This document shows positions 1 to 5,945 of a stretch of DNA of 19,859 nucleotides, piece by piece. The first letter of the stretch is position 1; every line of letters starts with the position of its first letter. A model generated the notes under the pieces. That model was not told the origin of the DNA. It searched no databases and worked only from the letters and a program-made list of their open reading frames with translations. The DNA is from CAZHAC01 sp964383855. GTDB taxonomy: Bacteria > Chloroflexota > Dormibacteria > Dormibacterales > Dormibacteraceae. The translations under genes were made by a program, and so were the position numbers. The stretch covers positions 1 through 19,859 of the forward strand of contig CAYLIP010000046.1 in NCBI GenBank assembly GCA_964383855.1, written 5' to 3'.

Positions 1-122
1 CGGCGCCATCAAGCCGCCGTCGCGGCGCCATCACGCGATCTGGCGGCGAGCCGGCAGTCGCGCACGATCAGGTCCAGGCGAGCGGCGCCGTCTGGCCCCG
101 GCGGGCAGGCTGCATGCGCATC

Positions 123-128
123 TAAACT
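123..128 (+). promoter_or_regulatory. Putative -10 box of threonine synthase gene (leaderless)
   Basis: TAAACT lies 9 nt before the ATG at 138 and no Shine-Dalgarno sequence is seen between them. The same hexamer stands 8 nt before mnmA. This suggests a promoter giving a leaderless or near-leaderless mRNA. No convincing -35 box is visible. The preceding 122 bases hold no gene I can support. Confidence 0.45.
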
Positions 129-137
129 GGGCAGTCT

Positions 138-1382
138 ATGGCCCGGGTGCTCGGCCTGCGCTGCAGGGAGTGCGGGGCCGAGTACGAGCTCCGGCCCACC
201 CACGCCTGCGAGATGTGCTTCGGTCCGCTCGACGTGGTTTACGACTACGCCGAGATCAAGTCGCGCCTGTCGCGCGAACGCATCGAGGCGGGCCCGCCCT
301 CGATCTGGCGCTACCGCGACCTGCTGCCGGTGCCCGACGGGGCGCCGGTGGTGACTCTCGGCGAGGGCTTCACGCCGCTCGTCCGGGCCGAGCGCCTGGG
401 GGCCGAGCTGGGGCTGCGAAACCTGTGGCTCAAGAACGACACGATGAACCCGACCAACTCATTCAAGGACCGGGTGGTGTCGGTGGCTGTCTCCTGGGCG
501 CGAGCTCACGGCTTCGAGACGCTCGCCTGCGCCTCGACCGGCAACCTGGCGAATTCGGTGGCCGCATACGCAGCGCGGGCCGGACTGGAGGCCTTCGTCT
601 TCATGCCCGGCGACGTCGAGCCGGGCAAGGTGATCTCGACCTCGGTCTACGAGCCGAACGTGGTTGCCGTCCGGGGCACCTATGACGATGTCAACCGCCT
701 CTGCTCGCTCCTCGCCGACGAGTACCCCTGGGCCTTCTGCAACATCAACGTGCGGCCCTTCTACGCGGAGGGCTCGAAGACGCTCACCTTCGAGACCGCG
801 GAGCAGCTGGGTTGGCGGCTGCCCGACGAGATCGTGATCCCGATCGCGTCCGGCTGCCAGTTCGTCCGCCACCGCCGGGCAGCCGAAGAGCTGCTCTCGC
901 TGGGCCTGGTCGATGGTGGCTCCATGCCCCGGCTGACCGGCGCCCAGGCGCTCGGCTGCGCGCCCGTTTACAACGCCTGGGTCGAAGGCAAGGAGCGGAT
1001 CGCCCCCGTCCGTCCGGCCACGATCGCCAAGTCGATCGCGATCGGCAATCCCTCCGACGGCACCTACGTCGTCCGCATCGCTCGGGAGACCGGCGGGGTG
1101 GTGGAGGCGGTGACCGAGGAGGAGATCGTCGATGCCATCCGCCTGCTGGCCCGGACCGAGGGCATCTTCACCGAGACCGCCGGTGGCGTCACCCTCGGCG
1201 TGCTCTCCAAGCTGGCCAAGGCCGGACGCTGGGACGGCGACGAGCTGATCGTCGCCTACCTGACCGGGCACGGCCTGAAGACGGCCGAGTACCTGAGCGA
1301 CGGCTACGGGCACCGGCGTGGGGGACAGCGGTTCGAAATAGATCCCACGCTCAAGTCGTTCCGCGAAGTGGTGCATGTCTGA
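138..1382 (+). CDS. thrC: Threonine synthase (PLP-dependent)
   Basis: A cytoplasmic PLP enzyme of 414 residues, expected to convert O-phosphohomoserine to threonine in the last step of threonine synthesis. The N-terminus has a zinc-ribbon-like Cys pattern (C9-x2-C12 ... C24-x2-C27), common in the long bacterial and archaeal threonine synthases. The PLP-binding lysine is K110 in NPTNSFKDR, followed by the phosphate-binding region with ASTGNLANS. The C-terminal TGHGLK motif is also typical of the family. Length is normal. The ATG at 138 is chosen because the zinc ribbon begins just after it and a TAAACT box lies 9 nt upstream. The next gene, a ubiquitin-fold carrier, follows after 27 nt. A related PLP enzyme using a protein-bound thiocarboxylate (compare CysM with CysO) is a less likely alternative suggested only by that neighbour. 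Confidence 0.93.
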   Translation: MARVLGLRCRECGAEYELRPTHACEMCFGPLDVVYDYAEIKSRLSRERIEAGPPSIWRYRDLLPVPDGAPVVTLGEGFTPLVRAERLGAELGLRNLWLKNDTMNPTNSFKDRVVSVAVSWARAHGFETLACASTGNLANSVAAYAARAGLEAFVFMPGDVEPGKVISTSVYEPNVVAVRGTYDDVNRLCSLLADEYPWAFCNINVRPFYAEGSKTLTFETAEQLGWRLPDEIVIPIASGCQFVRHRRAAEELLSLGLVDGGSMPRLTGAQALGCAPVYNAWVEGKERIAPVRPATIAKSIAIGNPSDGTYVVRIARETGGVVEAVTEEEIVDAIRLLARTEGIFTETAGGVTLGVLSKLAKAGRWDGDELIVAYLTGHGLKTAEYLSDGYGHRRGGQRFEIDPTLKSFREVVHV

Positions 1383-1409
1383 TCTGATCCTGTTGGGAGG
1401 TCTTCCTTA

Positions 1410-1718
1410 GTGGCCAAGTTCCGCATTCCCGGCCCGCTGCGCTCACTGAGCAACGGCGAGTCATCGATTCCAGTCGAAGCCGGCGACCTGCGCTCGGCGA
1501 TCGACCAGCTGGACGCCAAGTTTCCCGGCTTCAAGGCGCGGCTGCTCGACGAGTCGGGCGAGCCCCGGCAGTTCGTGAACATCTACCTCAACGACGAGGA
1601 CATCCGGCTCGGCGCCGGCCTCGGTTCGCAGGTGGGCGCCGGCGACGAGATCGCCATCGTCCCCGCGGTCGCGGGCGGCCGAGCCGGGAGACCGGTGAGG
1701 CGCCCCGCCAGCCGCTAG
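1410..1718 (+). CDS. Ubiquitin-fold sulfur-carrier-like protein (MoaD/ThiS/CysO type) with C-terminal tail
   Basis: A small protein of 102 residues. The GTG start at 1410 is fixed by GGGAGG at 1395-1400, 9 nt upstream. The layout is that of MoaD/ThiS-like beta-grasp carriers: an N-terminal strand, a helix near 26-45, FVNIYLNDEDIR at 55-66, and GDEIAIVPAVAGG ending in G89-G90. Mature carriers end in Gly-Gly, which is adenylated and thiocarboxylated by an E1-like enzyme. Here 12 more residues, rich in Arg and Pro, follow. A tail after GG is known for carriers such as CysO precursors that need a protease to expose the diglycine; that this one is processed is inference. It probably shares a transcript with threonine synthase and sits just before mnmA, another sulfur-transfer enzyme. 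Its acceptor pathway (cysteine, methionine, molybdopterin or thiamin) cannot be told from sequence. Confidence 0.8.
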   Translation: MAKFRIPGPLRSLSNGESSIPVEAGDLRSAIDQLDAKFPGFKARLLDESGEPRQFVNIYLNDEDIRLGAGLGSQVGAGDEIAIVPAVAGGRAGRPVRRPASR

Positions 1719-1730
1719 CCGCGCCAGCCG

Positions 1731-1736
1731 TAAACT
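1731..1736 (+). promoter_or_regulatory. Putative -10 box of mnmA (leaderless)
   Basis: TAAACT, identical to the box before threonine synthase, lies 8 nt before the mnmA ATG at 1745. No Shine-Dalgarno is present in the 26-nt intergenic gap. mnmA may therefore have its own leaderless transcript as well as read-through from upstream. Confidence 0.45.
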
Positions 1737-1744
1737 CGGCCCCG

Positions 1745-2803
1745 ATGCGCATCGCCGTCGCCCTGTCTGGAGGCGTGGACAGCTCGGTGGCGGCCGCCCT
1801 GCTGCTCGAGCAAGGGCACGACGTGGTGGGCGTCACGCTGCAGCAGTGGCCGCGCGATGACGCCGGCGAGCTGGAGCGGCATGGTGGTTGCTGCTCTCTG
1901 AACGCCGTCGAGGACGCGCGCCGCGTTGCCTCCCTGCTCGGCATCCCCTACTACTGCTGGAACCTTGAGCGGGAGTTCGGGGAGCGGGTGATCCAGCACT
2001 TCCACCACTCCTACCTGGAGGGTGAGACGCCCAACCCATGCGTCCGCTGCAACGCCTTCGTGCGCTTCGACCTGATGCTGCACCGGGTCCTCGGACTGGG
2101 ATTCGACGCCCTCGCCACCGGGCACTACGCCCAGGTCCGGCGCGGCTCCTCGGACTGGGAGCTCCATTGCGGAGTCGACCCGGCCAAGGACCAGTCCTAC
2201 GTCCTCTACACGCTGTCGGCGCCGGTCCTCGGTTCGCTCCTGTTCCCGCTCGGCGGCATGACCAAGGCGGACACGCGGGCGGCCGCCCGGCGGTTCGGGC
2301 TGCCGGTGGCCGACAAGCCCGAGAGCCAGGAGATCTGCTTTGTCCCGCGCGGCCAGACGGCGGCCTACCTGGCTGCGCGGCTGCCGGTCGCCGCCGGCGA
2401 GCTGGTCACCGCGTCGGGCAGGGTGGTTGGAACCCACCGGGGGACGTCGCTTTACACGGTGGGGCAGCGGACCGGGTTCGCGTCGCTCGCCGAGCCGGGG
2501 CCCTGGTACGTGCTCCGGGTGGACGCGCCCGCCAACCGGCTGGTGGTCGGCAGGCGGGATGAGCTCGGCACCTCCGCCGTGCGCCTGCGAGAGGTCTCCT
2601 GGATCTCAGGCTCGGCTCCGGTGGGCCCGCTCGCCTGCACGGCGCGGCTGCGGTACCACGCGGCACCGGCGGCGGCCGTGTTCGAAGACGGTGAGCTGCG
2701 CCTCGACGAGCCATTCGCGGGCGTCGCGCCCGGCCAGGCGGCCGTGCTCTACGAGGGGACGCGGGTGCTCGGAGGCGGGATCATCTCGCAGCACTCCGGC
2801 TGA
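1745..2803 (+). CDS. mnmA: tRNA-specific 2-thiouridylase MnmA
   Basis: An ATP-dependent enzyme of 352 residues that puts sulfur on C2 of the wobble uridine (U34) of tRNAs for Lys, Glu and Gln. The N-terminal PP-loop is SGGVDSS at 8-14. The catalytic cysteine is C99 in NPCVRCN, and the second, persulfide-forming cysteine is C198 in SQEICFVP. GHYAQ and KDQSYVLYTL are further family motifs. The C-terminal part has the beta-barrel expected after LYTVGQRTG. Length is normal and all key residues are present. It lies 26 nt after the ubiquitin-fold carrier, which could be a sulfur donor only by inference, since MnmA normally takes sulfur from a cysteine desulfurase. It converges on the minus-strand ABM gene 27 nt downstream. 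Confidence 0.95.
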   Translation: MRIAVALSGGVDSSVAAALLLEQGHDVVGVTLQQWPRDDAGELERHGGCCSLNAVEDARRVASLLGIPYYCWNLEREFGERVIQHFHHSYLEGETPNPCVRCNAFVRFDLMLHRVLGLGFDALATGHYAQVRRGSSDWELHCGVDPAKDQSYVLYTLSAPVLGSLLFPLGGMTKADTRAAARRFGLPVADKPESQEICFVPRGQTAAYLAARLPVAAGELVTASGRVVGTHRGTSLYTVGQRTGFASLAEPGPWYVLRVDAPANRLVVGRRDELGTSAVRLREVSWISGSAPVGPLACTARLRYHAAPAAAVFEDGELRLDEPFAGVAPGQAAVLYEGTRVLGGGIISQHSG

Positions 2804-2814
2804 GGCTCAGACGG

Positions 2815-2827
2815 GGCTCCGGGAGCC
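2815..2827. terminator. Weak hairpin between convergent genes
   Basis: GGCTC (2815-2819) and GAGCC (2823-2827) can form a 5-bp stem with a 3-nt loop in the 27-nt gap between the stops of mnmA and the ABM gene. No proper T-run follows on either strand, so terminator function is only possible. Confidence 0.25.
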
Positions 2828-2830
2828 TGT

Positions 2831-3127
2831 TCAGGAGAGCGGCGTCAGGTGGTAGACACGAGGGGGCTCGCTGACCAGGGCCTGCATCCGCCCCCGATTC
2901 TTCTCGATCGCGGGCTTCGTCTTCTCGAGCCCGGCGGCGTTTTCCCAGCGGCTGATCACGGCGACCCAATCCGGTTCCTCGCGCACGGAGCACACCTGCA
3001 CTCCGAAGCAGCCCTCGACGGTGCGGGTCGTCTCGGCCATCTCCTCGCAGAGGGCGACCAGGTCTGAGCGCCGGCCGTCGGCCGGCTTGAAGGTGGTGAC
3101 TCGAACCACCTGCGAGTGCTCGCTCAT
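2831..3127 (-). CDS. ABM-fold putative monooxygenase (YgiN-like)
   Basis: A 98-residue protein with the pattern of the antibiotic-biosynthesis monooxygenase (ABM) dimeric alpha+beta-barrel family: an initial strand VVRVTTFKP, a long helix with LVALCEEMAETTRTVEGC, a strand FGVQVCSV, then WVAVISRWENAAGLEKTKP and a C-terminal helix with a final strand. In YgiN-type members this fold oxidises quinols or other small aromatics without a cofactor, but many members have no known substrate and the fold alone does not prove activity. The ATG at 3127 has GGAGG (minus strand, 3137-3133) at 5-nt spacing. A strong terminator lies just upstream at 3188-3155, so the gene needs a promoter in the ~28 nt between, or depends on read-through. 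Confidence 0.8.
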   Translation of the reverse strand: MSEHSQVVRVTTFKPADGRRSDLVALCEEMAETTRTVEGCFGVQVCSVREEPDWVAVISRWENAAGLEKTKPAIEKNRGRMQALVSEPPRVYHLTPLS

Positions 3128-3154
3128 CGGGACCTCCGTTCAAAACTGAGGGAG

Positions 3155-3188
3155 AAAAATGAGGGAGCCGGCCCGAGCCGGCTCCCTC
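3155..3188 (-). terminator. Strong intrinsic terminator on minus strand
   Basis: A perfect 12-bp GC-rich inverted repeat (3161-3172 with 3177-3188, 4-nt loop). Read on the minus strand it is followed by ATTTTT (3160-3155). This is the clearest Rho-independent terminator in the window. It closes transcription arriving from 3420 towards 3190, not that of the ABM gene, which starts beyond it. Confidence 0.85.
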
Positions 3189-3290
3189 TAGCTCTTCTTC
3201 TGATGAACCGTCCTGGAACTCGCCGCTCGAGGCAGGGGCCTGAGCAATGAGGTGCTCCAGTCCTTGGCGCCGGCGTTGCTGCCCTGGGCG

Positions 3291-3356
3291 CTAAATGGCC
3301 TCCGCGCAGCGGTGGCTCCAGGACGGCTTTGACGTCTCCGGCGGCTCGTCTGCCAT
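3291..3356 (-). CDS. Possible 21-residue small protein or broken gene
   Basis: An ATG at 3356 has GGAGG (minus, 3366-3362) at 5-nt spacing and opens a 21-codon frame, MADEPPETSKPSW... ending at TAG (3293-3291). Third codon positions look coding-like. In another frame, a 66-codon reading runs from TTG at 3388 to a TAG at 3190-3188 that touches the terminator hairpin. Its distal half (NAGAKDWSTSLL) also has coding-like codons, so a one-base frameshift joining the two halves into about 54 residues is possible. I recognise no family. The unit sits between the oxidase stop (3419) and the terminator and may instead be a non-coding RNA. Confidence 0.35.
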   Translation of the reverse strand: MADEPPETSKPSWSHRCAEAI

Positions 3357-3393
3357 AGGCACCTCCGTGATCGTCGGACTACGAACAAGACCC

Positions 3394-3422
3394 ATCCTGC
3401 TCCCCGGGCCGGCCAGAGTCAA
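3394..3422 (-). promoter_or_regulatory. Putative promoter for the small transcription unit
   Basis: On the minus strand TTGACT (3422-3417) is separated by exactly 17 nt from CAGGAT (3399-3394). The -35 match is good and the -10 moderate. The -35 overlaps the stop codon of the oxidase gene. Start of transcription would fall near 3387, giving an RNA of about 230 nt ending at the terminator at 3188-3155. Confidence 0.45.
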
Positions 3423-4492
3423 GCCCGCGCTGCGACCTTGCCTTCCTGCCAGTAGCGCACCGGGTGGCGCACTCCGTGGTTGGCCTCGTACTCCGCCCAG
3501 GCCGCCTCATAGTGCGCCCGCATGGCGGCCTCGACCTCGTCGAGCGCGGCCTTCGAGAGCCCCGCCGCGCGCAGCCTCTTGGTGAGGGATTCGATGGCGA
3601 AATCGCGTGCCTCGAGTGGGTTTATCCGGAAGGCGGGCGGCACCTCGTTGGGGTCGTTGATAGCCAGCTTGCGGTCCGGCGCCACCAGCACATGGACGCC
3701 GGCCTCCAGCATGCTGAGCAGCCGCACGGCGATCACGCGGGCCATCTCCGGGTTCTCCGTGACCCGCCGGCGAAGGGCGAGGACGCCGAAGCCGATGTGC
3801 CGGGACTCGTCACGGGTGACGGCGACGAAACCGGCCGTGAAGCCGGGCAGGATGCCGGCGCCGCGGAACTGCCGGAGCAGGGCCCGCTGACCGGTCAGGG
3901 CCAGGTAGCCCTCGACAAGGAGGTGGTAGGTGGTCACGCCCTCCACCCACGCGCGCACGTCGCGCGGGTTGAGGCGCACCCGCTCGGTGGCCTCGACCAG
4001 GTAATCGTCGAAGATGCGGCGGAAGCCCCCCACGGTCTTGGTGCGGAGGTCGGCGAGCACCTCCTGGAGTCCGCCCTCGATCCCGATCACCTCGGTGAAG
4101 AAGCGATGGAAGAAGACGGTGTGCCTGGCCTCGTCGGCGACCTGCGTGGCCAGGAACACGCGCTCGTCCTCGCGCGGCGAGGCGTGCAGGATCGGGGCCA
4201 AGGTGTCGGTGACCGCCTGCTCGCCCACGAAAAAGGCCGTCATCCCGTTCTTGATCTGCCGCTGCAGCGGCGGCTGAAGCGACCTCCAGTGCTGGATGTC
4301 GGCCGAGAGATCGAGATCGGCGACCGCCCACTGCTGGGACTCCCACCGGTTGTACAGGGACTCGGCAGTGGTCTCGGCCCCGAGCAGATGGTCCATCTGG
4401 ACCTCGACGTCGTCGAGGTCGACCGCGACCAGGTCGCGCAGCGGCGTCTCCTCGACCCGGCGAATGCGCTCCAGGGTGGTGGAGTCGGTCAT
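3419..4492 (-). CDS. R2-like ligand-binding oxidase (R2lox), ferritin-like diiron or Mn/Fe protein
   Basis: A 357-residue helical protein of the ribonucleotide reductase R2 superfamily. Metal ligands read E91, E121 with H124 (DEARH), E194, and E229 with H232 (DESRH). V94 lies three residues after the first ligand and Y189 five before E194, matching the Val and Tyr that form the ether cross-link in R2lox proteins. The position of the radical tyrosine of true R2 (four after the first His) is F128. Together these mark R2lox, which binds a Mn/Fe centre and a fatty-acid-like ligand and is thought to be an oxidase; the substrate is unknown. Length is somewhat above the ~310 residues of the mycobacterial protein. 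The ATG at 4492 has no Shine-Dalgarno but TAAGCT ends 6 nt upstream. That ATG overlaps the divergent ATG at 4491. Annotation as ribonucleotide reductase beta subunit would be misleading. Confidence 0.85.
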   Translation of the reverse strand: MTDSTTLERIRRVEETPLRDLVAVDLDDVEVQMDHLLGAETTAESLYNRWESQQWAVADLDLSADIQHWRSLQPPLQRQIKNGMTAFFVGEQAVTDTLAPILHASPREDERVFLATQVADEARHTVFFHRFFTEVIGIEGGLQEVLADLRTKTVGGFRRIFDDYLVEATERVRLNPRDVRAWVEGVTTYHLLVEGYLALTGQRALLRQFRGAGILPGFTAGFVAVTRDESRHIGFGVLALRRRVTENPEMARVIAVRLLSMLEAGVHVLVAPDRKLAINDPNEVPPAFRINPLEARDFAIESLTKRLRAAGLSKAALDEVEAAMRAHYEAAWAEYEANHGVRHPVRYWQEGKVAARA

Positions 4493-5945
4493 GGCGGGAG
4501 CTTACTCTGAGCCGGTGGACCTGCCCGAGGGAATCGTCGCCTTTGTCAAGGAGGAGTGCCCGACCTGCCAGCTGGTGGCGCCGGCGCTGGCCGAGCTGCG
4601 CCGGCGCGGCCTGCCGCTGACCGTCTACTCGCAGGACGACCCCGCCTTTCCAGCCGGGGCCGACCCGGTGGACGACACGGAGCTCGAACGGTCCTGGCGG
4701 AGCGGTGTCGAGATCGTGCCCACGCTCCTCCGCGTCGAGGGCGGAGAGGAGCGGCAGCGGGTGATCGGCTGGCTCCGCGACGAGTGGCGGGCCCTGACCG
4801 GCGTCGCCGACCTGGGCCAGGACCTGCCCGAGTTCCGGGCCGGCTGCGGTTCGCGCACGCTCGACCCGGGGATGCCGGAGCGGCTGGCGGTGCGCTACGA
4901 CGGCGCCCGCCTGGCGGCCCGGCGGATCGAGCTGGCGGGCGCCGAGGACGAGTTCGAGGCCATATACGCACGCGGCTGGAGCGACGGGCTGCCGCTGGTG
5001 CCGCCGACTCCCGAGCGGGTGATGCGGATGCTGGCCGGCACCTCCCGCGCGCCCCAGGAGGTGGTGGCCGTGGTTCCGCCTGACCTGGTCGAGTGCTCGG
5101 TCGAGAAGGTGGCGATCAACGCGGTGATGGCCGGCTGCCTGCCGGAGTACCTGCCGGCGGTGCTGGCGGCGGTGGAGGCGGCCTGCACGAGCCAGTTCAA
5201 CATGCACGGGCTCCTGGCCACCACCTGGTTCTCGGGGCCGGTGGTGATCGTCAACGGACCCTTCGCGGGCCGGGTGGGTATGAACTCCGGCGTCAACGCG
5301 CTCGGCCAGGGCAACCGCGCCAACTCGACGATCGGGCGAGCCCTGCAGCTGGTGGTCCGCAACGTGGGCGGCGGGCGGCCGGGCGAGGTGGACCGCGCCA
5401 CCCTCGGCAACCCGGGCAAGGTCGGCTTCTGCTTTGCCGAGGACGAGGCGGGCTCGCCGTGGGAGCCGCTTTCGGTTGAGCGCGGTTTTGCACCGGGCAC
5501 GTCCACCGTCACCCTCTTCGCCGGCTCGGGTGTGCAGGGCGTCGCCGACCAGCTGTCGAGGACGGCCGGTTCGCTGGCGCGCTCCTTCGCTGAGTGCCTG
5601 CAGGCGGTCGCGCATCCCAAGCTGGCCCAGGTCTGGGACGCGGTGCTGGTGGTTTCTCCCGACCACGCGCGGGTCTTCCGGGAGGAGGGCTGGACGAAGC
5701 AGCGGCTGCACGAGGAGCTGCGGCGGCTGGGAACCCGGCCCGGCGCCCAGATGGTCCGCGGCGCCGGTGACATCGCCGAGGGCGTACCCGAAGAGGCCGC
5801 CGGCGCCTCGGTGCCCAAATTCCGCGAGGGCGGCCTGCTGATCGTCCATGCCGGGGGAAGGGCGGGGCTCTTCTCGGCCATAATCGGAGGGTGGGTGAGC
5901 GGCCCGGGCGGTTCCGAGCCGGTCACCATGGAGATCGCTGAATGA
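4491..5945 (+). CDS. Thioredoxin-like domain fused to a conserved domain of unknown function
   Basis: A 484-residue protein. Residues 1 to ~105 look like a thioredoxin fold: FVKEECPTCQ with C23-P-T-C26 as redox pair, and GVEIVPT with P77 in the cis-proline position. From ~150 to the end is a second domain with GWSDGLPLVPPTPERV, AINAVMAGCLPEYLPAV, GQGNRANSTIGRALQLV and GNPGKVGFCFAEDE. I recall similar sequences beside UGSC-type proteins but know no function. The ATG at 4491 has GGTGGAG ending 6 nt upstream; a GTG at 4515 is an alternative. The start overlaps the ATG of the divergent R2lox gene in CATG. The TGA overlaps the next ATG (ATGA, 5942-5945), implying coupled translation with the selenoprotein. 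A role in reducing or loading that protein's Sec/Cys centre is inference. Confidence 0.8.
   Translation: MAGAYSEPVDLPEGIVAFVKEECPTCQLVAPALAELRRRGLPLTVYSQDDPAFPAGADPVDDTELERSWRSGVEIVPTLLRVEGGEERQRVIGWLRDEWRALTGVADLGQDLPEFRAGCGSRTLDPGMPERLAVRYDGARLAARRIELAGAEDEFEAIYARGWSDGLPLVPPTPERVMRMLAGTSRAPQEVVAVVPPDLVECSVEKVAINAVMAGCLPEYLPAVLAAVEAACTSQFNMHGLLATTWFSGPVVIVNGPFAGRVGMNSGVNALGQGNRANSTIGRALQLVVRNVGGGRPGEVDRATLGNPGKVGFCFAEDEAGSPWEPLSVERGFAPGTSTVTLFAGSGVQGVADQLSRTAGSLARSFAECLQAVAHPKLAQVWDAVLVVSPDHARVFREEGWTKQRLHEELRRLGTRPGAQMVRGAGDIAEGVPEEAAGASVPKFREGGLLIVHAGGRAGLFSAIIGGWVSGPGGSEPVTMEIAE
4499..4504 (-). promoter_or_regulatory. Putative -10 box of R2lox gene (leaderless)
   Basis: TAAGCT on the minus strand (4504-4499) ends 6 nt before the ATG at 4492, so transcription would begin at or next to the A of the start codon. 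There is no Shine-Dalgarno. The box lies inside the first codons of the divergent thioredoxin-fusion gene. Confidence 0.45.

Noticed and set aside
1..33. An 11-nt direct repeat, CGGCGCCATCA, at 1-11 and 23-33.
   Set aside because: Only two copies at the cut edge of the window; in such GC-rich sequence this may be chance, and it is not enough for a repeat array.
3188..3388. A 66-codon minus-strand frame from TTG 3388 as an independent gene.
   Set aside because: Its first half has poor codon choice and an Arg-rich shadow-like composition, and the better ribosome site belongs to another frame. Kept only as an alternative within the small transcription unit.
3295..3585. A plus-strand 96-codon frame opposite the oxidase C-terminus.
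   Set aside because: Pro/Arg-rich composition typical of antisense shadows, and no ribosome site or family resemblance.
4296..4490. N-terminal extension of the thioredoxin-fusion protein upstream of ATG 4491.
   Set aside because: It would run antisense through the oxidase gene, has Ser/Arg-rich shadow composition, and adds no known domain; the ribosome site supports 4491.
3419..4492. Assignment as ribonucleotide reductase beta subunit.
   Set aside because: The radical Tyr position is Phe128 and the Val/Tyr cross-link pair of R2lox is present.
3810..5849. A very long minus-strand open frame opposite the thioredoxin-fusion gene.
   Set aside because: Long antisense frames arise routinely in GC-rich coding DNA. 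Composition is shadow-like (His, Arg, Gly, Pro-rich) and part of it is just the R2lox gene read out of frame.
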